Below are positions 50,014 to 60,079 of a DNA stretch of 64,000 nt, in pieces (within the stretch, counting starts at the first letter, position 1; each line of letters starts with the position of its first letter). The notes beneath the pieces were generated by a model, which ran no database searches, had not been told where the DNA came from, and saw only the letters and a list, made by a program, of their open reading frames with translations. The stretch is from Azospirillum rugosum (GTDB taxonomy: Bacteria; Pseudomonadota; Alphaproteobacteria; Azospirillales; Azospirillaceae), in contig NZ_JAGINP010000025.1 of the NCBI RefSeq assembly GCF_017876155.1, forward strand, positions 1-64,000. Direction: 5' to 3'. The translations under genes and the position numbers were made by a program.

Positions 50014-50868
50014 GCGTTTTCAGAGCCTGCAATCCATGAATTACACCCGGATTTCCGGCAGAACTGGCCAGGAATCATTGGGTGACGATTCATGGGTTAT
50101 TGTTCGAACGGCGGTTGTTGCTCGAACGATTGTGGCATTTTGGACCGTTCGCTTTCTGTCCCATTGCCTCGGATGGGGAGTCTGATTAGACTTTCGATCC
50201 GTCGGGGATGGCGAGGTGATGCCGATCGCAAAGTCTTTTGCCGTCCATCAAGGAACGGAGACGTTCGATGCCGCAAGGCGCTGAGTCGACCGCGAGTCAA
50301 CCGGCGTTTCAACAGCGGCCCTCTTCTTAAAACTTGGCGTTGGGAAGGCGGACCTCCGGGTTTCGCCGAAGGGATAGTGTTGCCGTCCAGTTAGGAGGCA
50401 TCCACCGTTGGAGTCTTCCGGAGAGGAACAATCCGTACGGCGGAGCTTACCTTAAGGAACGGCCGGAAGGGTTCGGGGAAACGAGCGCCGGAAAACCGGC
50501 GCCGCGGGCGGGTGCTCCGTCCCAAGGCGTGCCCAGGGGCGTGCTCTGTGGCTTGCCAGGGGGCTTGCGCGCAGAGGCTTGCGGAGACGGACAGGTCCGA
50601 TATTCCGGTCCGACTGTTGCGCATATGACACGTGTGGCGCGGATGACACGCGCCAACGGCGCGGATGGGGAGCGGTTTCGTCTTCGCTTGATGGGCGTTT
50701 GGGTTTCGGGTGTGTTGGTTTCAGCCTTGGCCCGCAATGTGGGGCCCGGCGACTGGGGCCAAGCGATCGTGGCTTGGAAGCGGGGGTCCGACGGTTGGCT
50801 TGGCCCCGTTCGACCAGTGGCCGTGACGGCGGTGGCCGTCCGGGGGAAAGGAGCGGGGTAGGGAAAGC
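50014..50868 (+). promoter_or_regulatory. Long dnaA leader with clustered GANTC sites
   Basis: About 850 bases separate the rpsT terminator from dnaA. Six GANTC (CcrM methylation) sites lie at 50072, 50087, 50178, 50283, 50294 and 50411. A direct repeat TTGNTCGAACG occurs at 50100 and 50118. AGGAGG at 50393-50398 is followed by a possible 15-codon frame (50408-50455). Clear 9-bp DnaA boxes were not found, so an origin cannot be claimed. Other open frames here (50092-50394, 50334-50861) have no recognisable features. Confidence 0.45.
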
Positions 50869-52353
50869 ATGTCGGTCGGCGCGTCGTTGGATCAACAGTG
50901 GGCCCGCATCCGGGGCCGCCTCAAGGACGAGGTGGGCGAGATCGCCTACCGCAGCTGGCTGCAGCCGCTCTCCTTCGCTGGCATCCGGGGTGGCGAGGTC
51001 CGCATCGTGGTGCCCACGCGCTTCATGCGCGACTGGGTGCTGACCCACTACGCCGACCGCATCCGCAACCTGTGGTCCGGCGAGAATCCGGAGGTCCAGT
51101 CCATCGACGTCGTGGTGGCCGCGGCCAACGCGCCGGCCGCGCTCGCGGCGGACGACGATGGCGAGGACATTGAGGGGAACGACGCGGCGCCCGCCCCGGC
51201 GCGGCTCAGCTCCGCCCTGGTTCAGCCGAACTCCTACACCAGCGGGTCCTATGGGGCGGCCCCGCCGTCGCCGGCCTTCTCCGACGAGTCGCCGACGGCG
51301 GTCGCCTCGGTGCTGGAGGACCGCACGGACATCTCCGCGCCGCTCGACCCGCGCTTCACGTTTGAGAATTTCGTGGTGGGCAAGCCGAACGAGCTGGCCC
51401 ACGCCGCCGCCCGCCGGGTCGCCGACGCGACCTCGGTCACCTTCAACCCGCTGTTCCTCTACGGCGGGGTCGGGCTCGGCAAGACCCACCTGATGCACGC
51501 CATCGCCTGGCAGATCCGCCGCAACGACCCGAACCGCAAGGTGATCTACCTGTCGGCAGAAAAGTTCATGTACCAGTTCATCCGGGCGCTGCGCTTCAAG
51601 GACACCATGGCCTTCAAGCAGCAGTTCCGCTCGGTGGACGTGCTGATGATCGACGACGTCCAGTTCATCAGCGGCAAGGACAGCACCCAGGAAGAGTTCT
51701 TCCACACCTTCAACGCGCTGGTCGACCAGAACCGGCAGGTCATCATCTCCGCCGACAAGAGCCCGTCGGACCTGGAAGGCATGGAGGAGCGGCTGCGCTC
51801 CCGCCTCGGCTGGGGCCTCGTGGCGGACATCCACCCAACCACCTACGAGCTGCGGCTCGGCATCCTCCAGGCCAAGGCGGACGCGCTGAACGCGGCCATC
51901 CCGCTGAAGGTGCTGGAGTTCCTGGCGCACAAGATCACCTCCAACGTGCGCGAGCTGGAAGGGGCGCTGAACCGCATCGTCGCGCACGCGGAGCTGGTCG
52001 GCCGCGCCATCTCGCTGGAATCGACGCAGGAGGTGCTGCACGACCTGCTGCGCGCCAACGACCGCCGCGTCACCATCGACGAGATCCAGAAGCGCGTGGC
52101 GGAGCACTTCAACATCCGCGTCGCCGACATGCATTCGGCCCGCCGCGCCCGCGCCGTCGCCCGGCCGCGGCAGGTCGCCATGTACCTCGCCAAGCAGCTG
52201 ACCGCCCGCTCCTTGCCGGAGATCGGGCGCAAGTTCGGCGGCCGCGACCACACCACCGTCATGCACGCCGTGAAGAAGGTGGAGGAGCTGCGGACCACCG
52301 ACCCCGCCTTCGCGGAGGACGTGGAACTGCTGCGCCGCATGCTGGAAAGCTGA
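50869..52353 (+). CDS. dnaA: Chromosomal replication initiator DnaA
   Basis: A 494-residue AAA+ initiator. Domain I (about 1-90, [20 protein letters not shown]), a flexible linker (about 90-160), the AAA+ domain with Walker A GGVGLGKT (Lys205) and Walker [11 protein letters not shown], and the DNA-binding domain IV ending in [20 protein letters not shown] are all present. The ATG at 50869 follows GGGTAGGG. Placement after mutM-echA-rpsT matches related alphaproteobacteria. Confidence 0.96.
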   Translation: MSVGASLDQQWARIRGRLKDEVGEIAYRSWLQPLSFAGIRGGEVRIVVPTRFMRDWVLTHYADRIRNLWSGENPEVQSIDVVVAAANAPAALAADDDGEDIEGNDAAPAPARLSSALVQPNSYTSGSYGAAPPSPAFSDESPTAVASVLEDRTDISAPLDPRFTFENFVVGKPNELAHAAARRVADATSVTFNPLFLYGGVGLGKTHLMHAIAWQIRRNDPNRKVIYLSAEKFMYQFIRALRFKDTMAFKQQFRSVDVLMIDDVQFISGKDSTQEEFFHTFNALVDQNRQVIISADKSPSDLEGMEERLRSRLGWGLVADIHPTTYELRLGILQAKADALNAAIPLKVLEFLAHKITSNVRELEGALNRIVAHAELVGRAISLESTQEVLHDLLRANDRRVTIDEIQKRVAEHFNIRVADMHSARRARAVARPRQVAMYLAKQLTARSLPEIGRKFGGRDHTTVMHAVKKVEELRTTDPAFAEDVELLRRMLES

Positions 52354-52464
52354 GCGTCTCCCGGGCTTCCACAACCCGCCTCCGCCGAAAAGCGTAGGAC
52401 TTTAGCCAAATTCGCGGTAAACACCCGGTGCAGCGGTTGATGGCCCGGGGGTTTTCACGCAACC

Positions 52465-53391
52465 ATGGAGACGAACGTCCTCATCGCCGATGACTCCGCG
52501 GTTGTCCGGAAGATCCTGAAGGACCACCTCGAAGCCTCCGGCTACCATGTCCTGGTCGCGCGCGACGGCCAGGAGGCGTTGGATCTCTACCACCGCAACG
52601 ACATCCACATCCTGATCACCGACCTGGAAATGCCGCGCATGGACGGGTTGGAGCTGTGCTGGCTGATCCGGGCGGAGGACGACCAGCACCGCACCTTCTG
52701 CATCCTGATGACCGCCGACGACGACATCCAGCGCCGGATCGAGGCGTTCGACGCGGGTGCGGACGAGTTCCTGACCAAGCCCATCGACATGCCCATGCTG
52801 CGCGCCCGCGTGCGCGCGGGGGAGCGCATCACCCGCACCCACCGGGTGATGGCGGAGATGCTGAACACCGACTACCTGACCGGCGTGCTGAACCGCCGCC
52901 GCTTCATGGAGCGGCTGGAGCAGGACTACCGCCTGGCCCGTGACGACGGCTCCCCCTTCTCCATCGCGCTTTTCGACATCGACCATTTCAAGGCGATCAA
53001 CGACACCCACGGCCATTCCAACGGCGACCTCGCGCTGAAGCGCTTCGCCGAGACCTGCGCGGCCCACGTGCCGCCCGGCGGCTTCGTCGGCCGCATGGGC
53101 GGGGAGGAGTTCTGCATGGTCCTGCCCGCCGGCGACGTAGAGTCGGCCATAGCCAAGGCGGAGGAGGTGCGGCTGGCGACCTCCAACCTGATGGTGACGA
53201 CGGCGGAGGGCGTGCCCTTCTCCTTCACCGTCAGCATCGGCATGTGCCCGGCGCAGGGCACCGAGTCGGTCGCCGACCTGCTGGCCCGCGCCGACGAGTC
53301 GCTCTACTTCGCCAAGAACAGCGGCCGCAACCGCACGGTGGTCTGCGGCACCGGCGGCGTGGTGGTGAAGGCGCGCTTCTACGTCATGTAG
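52465..53391 (+). CDS. Response regulator diguanylate cyclase (PleD-like, REC-GGDEF)
   Basis: A 308-residue two-domain protein making cyclic di-GMP. The receiver domain (about 1-120) carries Asp9/Asp10, the phospho-acceptor Asp53 (ILITDLEMPRMDG) and Lys104-type KPID. The cyclase domain (about 140-300) has the active motif GGEEF (FVGRMGGEEF) and DIDHFKAINDTHGH. The RxxD inhibitory site five residues before GGEEF is absent (PPGG there instead), so feedback by c-di-GMP may be weak. No histidine kinase is adjacent; it is an orphan response regulator. Confidence 0.9.
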   Translation: METNVLIADDSAVVRKILKDHLEASGYHVLVARDGQEALDLYHRNDIHILITDLEMPRMDGLELCWLIRAEDDQHRTFCILMTADDDIQRRIEAFDAGADEFLTKPIDMPMLRARVRAGERITRTHRVMAEMLNTDYLTGVLNRRRFMERLEQDYRLARDDGSPFSIALFDIDHFKAINDTHGHSNGDLALKRFAETCAAHVPPGGFVGRMGGEEFCMVLPAGDVESAIAKAEEVRLATSNLMVTTAEGVPFSFTVSIGMCPAQGTESVADLLARADESLYFAKNSGRNRTVVCGTGGVVVKARFYVM

Positions 53392-53519
53392 ACACCCACT
53401 TGGCCCAACCTCCCGTTACAGCACGATGAAGTTTGGCTCCGCTCCCGCTTGAGCCATGGACGCCCGCCGAAGATCGCGGCACAGTTGCCCTCCGGACAAG
53501 AAAAGGGAGTGAGGGAGCC

Positions 53520-54704
53520 ATGGCCGAAGGCAAGGAAAATACAAGCAAGGAAATCCGGTCGAGCGCCGCCACCCAGCGCGCCGCCAAGGGCTTCACCCGC
53601 CGCCTGCTGCTGCAAGGCGCCGCCGCCGCCGCGGGCGTCGCGTCGGTCGGTCCCTTCATCCTGCGCGAGGGCCGCGCCGCGTCGGGGTCGCTGAAGATCT
53701 TCTCCTGGGCCGGCTACATCAGCCCGGACATGCTGGCTGACTTCGAGAAGAAGACCGGCGTCAAGGCGACGCTGACCGAATACGGCACCAACGACGAGCT
53801 GCTGAACCAGCTGAAGGCCACGGGCGGCGCCGGCTTCGACATCATCCACCCGACGGTGGACCGCGTGCCGAACTACGTCGAGTTCGACCTCGTGCAGCCG
53901 CTGGACGAATCGAAGGTCAAGTGGGACGGCTGCCTGAAGTCCTCGGTCGAGGGCTCCGCCGGCATGGGCGGCGTGGTCGGCGGCAAGCGCTACTTCGCCC
54001 CGGCCGACTGGGGGACGGAGGCGATCGCCTACGACATGAACAAGGCCCCGCTGGCCTACGGCACCGCCAGCTACGGCGACATCTGGAAGCCGGAATTCGC
54101 CGGCAAGGCCACCGTGCGCGGCCACTCCTCGCTGATCGGCATCGGCCTGTGGCTGGAAGGCCAGGGCAAGCTGCCCCACCCCATCCGGGAGCAGTTCAAG
54201 GACGAGGCGAAGGCCCGCGCCAACTTCGACGCGATCCTGAAGGTGGCGACCGCGAACAAGAAGGCGGTCGGCCAGTTCTGGTCGAACGAGAACGAGGCCC
54301 AGGGCGCCTTCCGCACCAACGGCTGCGTCATCGGCCAGACCTGGGACAGCACGGCCGTGGCGCTGCGCAAGGAAGGCCTGCCGGTCCGCTTCATCGCGCC
54401 GAAGGAAGGCGCGCTCGCCTGGATGGAAGGCTTCGCCATCCCGAAGAAGGCGGAGAACCTGGAGCAGGCCTACGCCTGGATCAACTGGTTCTACACGCCG
54501 CAGGCCGGCGCGCTCTACACCAACAACTCCGGCATCTCCAGCACCGCCGTGGGGGCGGAGGCGCACCTGACCGACCTCAACAAGCAGTTCTTCGCCGACG
54601 CCTACCCAGGCGACGCGCTGCAGAAGCTGTGGTGGTGGCCGATCCAGGAAGCCTGGTACGTCTCCATCCGCAACGAATACCAGGACCGCTTCCTGGCGGC
54701 GTGA
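53520..54704 (+). CDS. Polyamine-type ABC transporter substrate-binding protein (PotD/PotF-like)
   Basis: A 394-residue periplasmic binding protein. A twin-arginine signal (FTRRLLLQGAAAAAGVASV, Arg27-Arg28) indicates Tat export. The mature domain begins LKIFSWAGYISPDMLADFEK, typical of spermidine/putrescine binders, with GFDIIHPTVDRVP and EGFAIPKKAENLEQAYAWIN. The ATG at 53520 follows GAGGGAG. The matching ATPase follows at 54858 and the permeases lie 3.3 kb further on. The true ligand may be a polyamine or related amine. Confidence 0.88.
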   Translation: MAEGKENTSKEIRSSAATQRAAKGFTRRLLLQGAAAAAGVASVGPFILREGRAASGSLKIFSWAGYISPDMLADFEKKTGVKATLTEYGTNDELLNQLKATGGAGFDIIHPTVDRVPNYVEFDLVQPLDESKVKWDGCLKSSVEGSAGMGGVVGGKRYFAPADWGTEAIAYDMNKAPLAYGTASYGDIWKPEFAGKATVRGHSSLIGIGLWLEGQGKLPHPIREQFKDEAKARANFDAILKVATANKKAVGQFWSNENEAQGAFRTNGCVIGQTWDSTAVALRKEGLPVRFIAPKEGALAWMEGFAIPKKAENLEQAYAWINWFYTPQAGALYTNNSGISSTAVGAEAHLTDLNKQFFADAYPGDALQKLWWWPIQEAWYVSIRNEYQDRFLAA

Positions 54705-54711
54705 CGCCGAA

Positions 54712-54834
54712 CAACCCTCTCCCGTCCCGGGAGAGGGTGACGCCGCAGGCGTCGGGTGAGGGTCGCACAAGGATCAGCGCCTTGATCCTCGGTCGACCCC
54801 CACCCCAACCCTCCCCCGGGGCGGGGGAGGGAGC
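54712..54834. repeat. Dispersed inverted repeat family A, copy 5 (divergent)
   Basis: CCCTCTCCCGTCCCGGGAGAGGG and CCTCCCCCGGGGCGGGGGAGG-like hairpins lie at each end, with GGGTGAGGG and CCCCACCCCAACCC as the facing cores. It is less regular than the other copies and lies between the binding-protein and ATPase genes. Confidence 0.7.
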
Positions 54835-54857
54835 TTTGAGGGCATTTCGAGACAGGC

Positions 54858-55910
<1,053 letters not shown>

Positions 55911-55935
55911 GGGGGTGTTGGGGGAGTGGTTGCGT

Positions 55936-56048
55936 TGGGCCCCCCTCCCAACCTCCCCCCACTTCGCGGGGGGAGGGGCTTTAGTCGCAGAGCGGCGGCA
56001 GTCCCCTCCCTCGCCGAAGGTGGGGGAGGGTTAGGGTGGGGGCCCAAC
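55936..56048. repeat. Dispersed inverted repeat family A, copy 6
   Basis: GGGCCCCCCTCCCAACC at the left and GGTTAGGGTGGGGGCCC at the right enclose two hairpins around the AGCGGCGGCAGT core. It lies between the convergent ATPase and CopC-CopD genes and is the mirror orientation of copies 2 and 3. Confidence 0.85.
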
Positions 56049-56069
56049 GCGACCACCCCCCACCCCACC

Positions 56070-57743
56070 TCACCGCACCGTCACCTCCGTCCGGTACAGC
56101 GCCTTTTCGAAATCGCTGACCAGCGCGTCCACCCGCACGGCCCACTCGCCCGCCAGTGGCAGTTCCACGCCGTCCGCCGCGTAAATCCCCGGCCCAGCTT
56201 TCCCCAGGACTCGGCTGATCGGCTCGATCCCGGCCGAGGGCAGGGCGAGTTCGGCGGAGACCTCCTGCGCGTCCAGCGGCGTGCCGTCCGCCTGTTCTAT
56301 CTGGACGGCGAGGCGGTTCGGCCCCGGCCGGGCCGGCGTCACGGTGATCAGCGCCGGGCGCCCCTTCACCGTGACCACGGTTGAAAAACCGGTGGATTCA
56401 GCCTCCGCGACCTCACCCCGCGTGCGCGGCGGCGGGGTCGTTCCCAGCCCGGCGGTGAACAGCAGGACCAGCGCCGCCGCCACCATCTCCGTGAACAGGC
56501 TGCCGCGCAGCCGCGCCGCGGCGGCCGGGCCGGCGGCCTCCAAACCCGGCGCCAAATCCGGCGTCAGCCTCAGCCGGTTCACCGCGGCCAGCACCAGCAT
56601 CACCAGCACGCAGACCATCTTGCCCAGCCAGATCTGGCCGTAGGGGGTGTCGACGATGGCGCGCGGCTCCGCCAACTGGAGCACGCTCAACACCGCGCCG
56701 GCGAGCACCAGCACGGCCACCGCGGCCATTGCCAGGCCGGAGAAACGGCGGACGATCCGCGCGGCCTCCGCCGCCGGCTCGGTTCGCAGCACGACCGCCA
56801 GCGGCCAGAAGGACCCGATCCAGAAGGCCACGCCCAGCGTGTGCAGCGCGACCAGAGGCGCGCTCAGCCAGCGCGGCTCCGCCGTTGGCGCGTGGCCGGT
56901 GGCGGTCAGCGCCAGCGCCGCCCCCGCCGCCCCGGCCAGCAGCAGCACGGCACCGGCACGCCCGCGCTCCTCCAGCGCCAGGCCCAGCGCGGCGGCGACC
57001 AGGCCCAGCAGAGCCAGCGCGGCGCTGGCGCCCGTGCTGCTCGCCACGCCGGTTTTCCACACGGAGGCACCGATCAGCCCCGACAGCGGCGCCCCTTCCA
57101 GCACGGCCCCGGCCAGCCCGACGTTCAGCACAGCCGCCAGGGCGGCGATTCCGACGCCCAGGCACAGGCCGGGCTTCAGCCGCCGGCCGACCGGGCTCCA
57201 CCCGTCCAGCACCAGGGCCAGGAACAGACCGCCGCCCACGGCGGCCAGCAGGCTGCCGTAATGCAGCCACCGCGCCGCCGCCGCAACCAGCAGCGTGGCC
57301 TGCCGGCCCTCCTCGGCCTGGACGATTCCGCGGTCCGGGGCGGCGCCGATCCCGAACAGGATCGACCCGGCGACCGGATGCCCGTCCGCCGAGACGACGC
57401 GGAAGCTGACCACATGGGTCCCCGCCGCCAGCCCGGCGGGCAGGGCGATGCGCAACGTCCCGTCGCCGGCCCCAGCCCCGACCGCTGGCGGGGAGGGCAG
57501 GGCGAGTTCCGCCCCGCCGGGGCCGAGCACCCGCACCGATACCGGGCTGACCGGCTCGTTGAAGCGCAGGCTGACCTCGGCCGGCGGGCGGTCCAGCCCA
57601 GCCCCGTCGGGGGGCACGGCCTCGACCAGCACGGCGTGCGCCCAGGCCGCGGGAGCGGCCATGATCACCACGGCCGGCGTTACCGCCAGCATCAGCAGCA
57701 GGGCGGCGAAACACCCCGTCAGGCCCGTCAGGTGTCGGCGCAT
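56070..57743 (-). CDS. CopC-CopD fusion (copper resistance/uptake membrane protein, YcnJ-like)
   Basis: A 557-residue membrane protein. A signal peptide ends at AWA, leaving His36 as the mature N-terminus of a CopC domain (about 36-130, with RFNEPVSPVSVRVLG and SADGHPVAGS). Eight or so helices of CopD follow (about 150-440), and a C-terminal extracytoplasmic Ig-like domain (about 450-555, VTPARPGPNRLAVQIEQADG). Such fusions move or bind copper at the inner membrane. Followed within 25 bases upstream by ycnI-like, so the two form an operon on the minus strand. Confidence 0.88.
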   Translation of the reverse strand: MRRHLTGLTGCFAALLLMLAVTPAVVIMAAPAAWAHAVLVEAVPPDGAGLDRPPAEVSLRFNEPVSPVSVRVLGPGGAELALPSPPAVGAGAGDGTLRIALPAGLAAGTHVVSFRVVSADGHPVAGSILFGIGAAPDRGIVQAEEGRQATLLVAAAARWLHYGSLLAAVGGGLFLALVLDGWSPVGRRLKPGLCLGVGIAALAAVLNVGLAGAVLEGAPLSGLIGASVWKTGVASSTGASAALALLGLVAAALGLALEERGRAGAVLLLAGAAGAALALTATGHAPTAEPRWLSAPLVALHTLGVAFWIGSFWPLAVVLRTEPAAEAARIVRRFSGLAMAAVAVLVLAGAVLSVLQLAEPRAIVDTPYGQIWLGKMVCVLVMLVLAAVNRLRLTPDLAPGLEAAGPAAAARLRGSLFTEMVAAALVLLFTAGLGTTPPPRTRGEVAEAESTGFSTVVTVKGRPALITVTPARPGPNRLAVQIEQADGTPLDAQEVSAELALPSAGIEPISRVLGKAGPGIYAADGVELPLAGEWAVRVDALVSDFEKALYRTEVTVR

Positions 57744-57767
57744 GCCGTCGTCTCCTTCACCCGGTCC

Positions 57768-58295
57768 TTACGGCTTCGCGGTCAGCGTCACGCCGGGGGC
57801 CGGCTCCTTGTAGTCGTGGTCGGTCTTGCCGGGCTCCGGGATCTCGATCCAGCGGTGAACGCCCTTTTCGCACTCCTGGACCACGGGGAAGTACACGACC
57901 GTGCCGGCCGGCTTCTCCGGCAGCTTGGCGCGGAAGACGAACTCGTCGTAATGGGCGTCGGCCAGCGAGCCGCCGCTCCAGCTGATCTCGGTGACGCCCT
58001 TGGACAGCGTCTCGTCGTAATACTTGTAGGCTTGGGCGTACTGGCCTTCCTTGGTGGTCAGCGTCCAGCCGGCCTTCGGCATCGGCTTCACGGCGATCAC
58101 GCCCTCGGGGATCTGGACGCGCAGCGTGGTGGTGGCGGTGCCTTCGCAGCCGTGGCCGACGCGCAGCACGGCCTTGTACAGGCTGCCGGCCGGGGCCTGC
58201 TTGGCCTCCAGCGTGGTGTGGGCGAGCGCGCCGGCGACCGGCAGGCAGGACAGGACGACGGCAGCCATCAGGGCGCCGCGGGTGGTGCGGGACAT
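57768..58295 (-). CDS. YcnI-like copper-binding protein (DUF1775)
   Basis: A 175-residue exported protein. The signal peptide ends at AGALA, leaving His26 as the mature first residue (HTTLEAKQAPAGS), as in YcnI where the N-terminal His and a Trp form a monohistidine brace for Cu(II). The DUF1775 domain continues with LRVGHGCEGTATTTLRV and GWTLTTKEG. It is likely a periplasmic copper chaperone for the adjacent CopC-CopD protein. Confidence 0.87.
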   Translation of the reverse strand: MSRTTRGALMAAVVLSCLPVAGALAHTTLEAKQAPAGSLYKAVLRVGHGCEGTATTTLRVQIPEGVIAVKPMPKAGWTLTTKEGQYAQAYKYYDETLSKGVTEISWSGGSLADAHYDEFVFRAKLPEKPAGTVVYFPVVQECEKGVHRWIEIPEPGKTDHDYKEPAPGVTLTAKP

Positions 58296-58359
58296 GGGAA
58301 ACTCCGGTGTGTGTGGTGTGTCTGGGGAGTGTGTGGATGCGCCGGTGCTGTGGGCGGGT

Positions 58360-58490
58360 TTGCCCCCACCCTCCCGCTTCGCGGGTCCCTCCCTCCCCCG
58401 CTGCGCAGGGGAGGGACAAAGCGCGGCTTTTCAGGAACAGCGACGGAGTTCCCTCCCCTGCGAAGCGGGGGAGGGTTAGGGTGGGGGCAA
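58360..58490. repeat. Dispersed inverted repeat family A, copy 7
   Basis: TTGCCCCCACCCTCCCGC on the left and GGTTAGGGTGGGGGCAAG on the right are inverted, with CCTCCCCCGC and GGGGGAGGG hairpins inside. It occupies most of the gap between the YcnI-like and DUF2946 genes. Confidence 0.75.
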
Positions 58491-58518
58491 GCGACGCCCG
58501 CCCCTCAGCGCATCGGCG

Positions 58519-58956
58519 TCAAACAACCACCGGAGGCGCCCGCGCGGCGTAGGGCCGCGCGGGCTGGCCGTCGTGGACGACCTCGTCCGCGGGCAACGGC
58601 GTCGCGACCACCACGGCGACCGGCGGGACCGGCACCGGCGCGGCGGCCGGGCCCAGGAGCTTGCCGCCGTGCAGCGACAGGCAGATCGGGCAGTAGGTGA
58701 AATGCCCCGGCATCCCGACCGGACCCTTGCCGGGACCGCCATGGTCGCCATGGGCGGCCATCGGCGCCTCGGACTCGTCCATGCCATGGTCATGGCAGGG
58801 CTCGTCGGCGACCACGACGACCGCCGCCTGCGACAGGGCGGCGGCGAGCGGCGGGGGCACGTGCGTGCCCATGACGATCGCGTGGACGAACAGGGTCAGC
58901 ACGGCACACCATGCCGTCACCCATGTCGCCCTCGGTGCTGATCGCCACGCGTGCAT
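58519..58956 (-). CDS. DUF2946-type exported protein
   Basis: A 145-residue protein with an N-terminal hydrophobic segment (TAWCAVLTLFVHAIVMG). A His/Cys/Met-rich middle (PCHDHGMDESEAPMAAHGDH) is followed by the family signature YCPICLSLHGG. DUF2946 genes are frequently found beside copper-handling genes, and the residue content suits metal binding. It is the first gene of the minus-strand copper module. Confidence 0.75.
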   Translation of the reverse strand: MHAWRSAPRATWVTAWCAVLTLFVHAIVMGTHVPPPLAAALSQAAVVVVADEPCHDHGMDESEAPMAAHGDHGGPGKGPVGMPGHFTYCPICLSLHGGKLLGPAAAPVPVPPVAVVVATPLPADEVVHDGQPARPYAARAPPVVV

Positions 58957-58992
58957 GCGGGCACTATGAACGCATACGATGTCTGGAAAAAC

Positions 58993-59003
58993 ACAATAAT
59001 TGT
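58993..59003. promoter_or_regulatory. Palindrome between the copper module and the permease genes
   Basis: ACAATAATTGT is a perfect 5-bp dyad with a single central base, in an AT-rich patch 37 bases before the DUF2946 start and 190 before the first permease. It could be an operator for either divergent unit. Confidence 0.35.
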
Positions 59004-59161
59004 AAGGGCTTTTGCGCCCGGAACACGGCCTCGCTTGCGCTGCCGGCGCCGCCCGTGATAGGCTTTCGATCCTACGACCCAGCCGGCCGGTGGCGGATGA
59101 AACAGCACGACGTCCGACGTTTCACAGCGTTTCATTCCGTTTCATTGGCCGGTCCCTCCAT

Positions 59162-59192
59162 GAAGGGACCCCGGCCCACGAAGGGACCCCGG
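59162..59192. repeat. Short direct repeat before the first permease
   Basis: GAAGGGACCCCGG occurs at 59162-59174 and again at 59180-59192, the second copy providing the AAGGGA ribosome-binding site of the permease gene. No function is claimed. Confidence 0.7.
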
Positions 59193-59194
59193 TG

Positions 59195-60079
59195 ATGACC
59201 GAGGTCCTGCGCCGCTATGGGCCGGTGCTGACGGGGATCATCCTGCTCGCCGTCGCGGTCTGGCTGCTGCTGCTGGTCATTTTGCCGCAGCTGCTGATGG
59301 TGGACTTCTCCTTCCGGCCGTCGCTGCCGCCGAGCAAGCTCGGCGGGCCGGAGGACGTCTACACGGTCAAGAACTACGCAACGCTGTGGACCAACCAGAT
59401 CCACCTGGCGATCTTCCTGAAGACGATCTGGGCCAGCAGCCTGGTCACCGCCGTCACGCTGGTCGTCTGCTACCCCGTGGCCTTCTACCTGGCGCAGGTG
59501 GCGCCGCGCCGGCGGCTGCCGACGCTCATGCTGATGCTGGTGATCCCCTTCTGGATCAACGAGCTGCTGCGCACCTTCGCCTGGTACATCATCCTGGCCT
59601 TCAACGGGCCGCTGAACGCGCTGCTGGTCGCCCTGGGAATTTTCAGCGAGCCGCAGCGGCTCCTGGGCGGCGACGCGGGCGTCGTCATCGGGATGGTCTA
59701 CGTCTACATCCTGTTCATGGTGTTCCCGATCATGAACGCCATGGAGTCGCTGGACCGCAACCAGATCGAGGCGGCGCGGGACCTCGGCGCCGGCTGGATG
59801 CGCATCCACCGCCGCGTGGTCATCCCGCACGCCAAGCCGGGCATCGCCGTCGGCTGCATCATGACCTTCATGCTGGCGGCGGGCAGCTACGCCGTGCCGG
59901 CCCTGCTCGGCGGGCCGCAGAGCCGCTGGTTCACCGAGGTCATCTACAACTGGTTCTTCGAGGGCGGGAACTGGAACCAGGGGGCGGCCTACGCCTTCAT
60001 CCTGCTGATCCTGTGCATCGGCTTCATCCTGCTGATGATGCGCCTGTTCCGCGTCGGCCTCACGGATATCGCAAAATGA
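59195..60079 (+). CDS. Polyamine-type ABC transporter permease 1 (PotB-like)
   Basis: A 294-residue inner-membrane permease with about six helices. The EAA loop that docks the ATPase is seen as EAARDLGAGWM near residue 190. FRPSLPPSKLGG and LLRTFAWYIIL match PotB/PotH-type permeases. The ATG at 59195 is used. The stop overlaps the next start (ATGA). Confidence 0.9.
   Translation: MTEVLRRYGPVLTGIILLAVAVWLLLLVILPQLLMVDFSFRPSLPPSKLGGPEDVYTVKNYATLWTNQIHLAIFLKTIWASSLVTAVTLVVCYPVAFYLAQVAPRRRLPTLMLMLVIPFWINELLRTFAWYIILAFNGPLNALLVALGIFSEPQRLLGGDAGVVIGMVYVYILFMVFPIMNAMESLDRNQIEAARDLGAGWMRIHRRVVIPHAKPGIAVGCIMTFMLAAGSYAVPALLGGPQSRWFTEVIYNWFFEGGNWNQGAAYAFILLILCIGFILLMMRLFRVGLTDIAK

Noticed and set aside
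50092-50861. Two plus-strand open frames and one minus-strand frame in the dnaA leader
   Set aside because: Composition and lack of any motif suggest chance openness; the region fits better as a regulatory leader.
49965-50868. Chromosomal origin oriC
   Set aside because: No cluster of TTATCCACA-like DnaA boxes or AT-rich unwinding element was found, and many alphaproteobacterial origins lie near hemE or parAB rather than dnaA.
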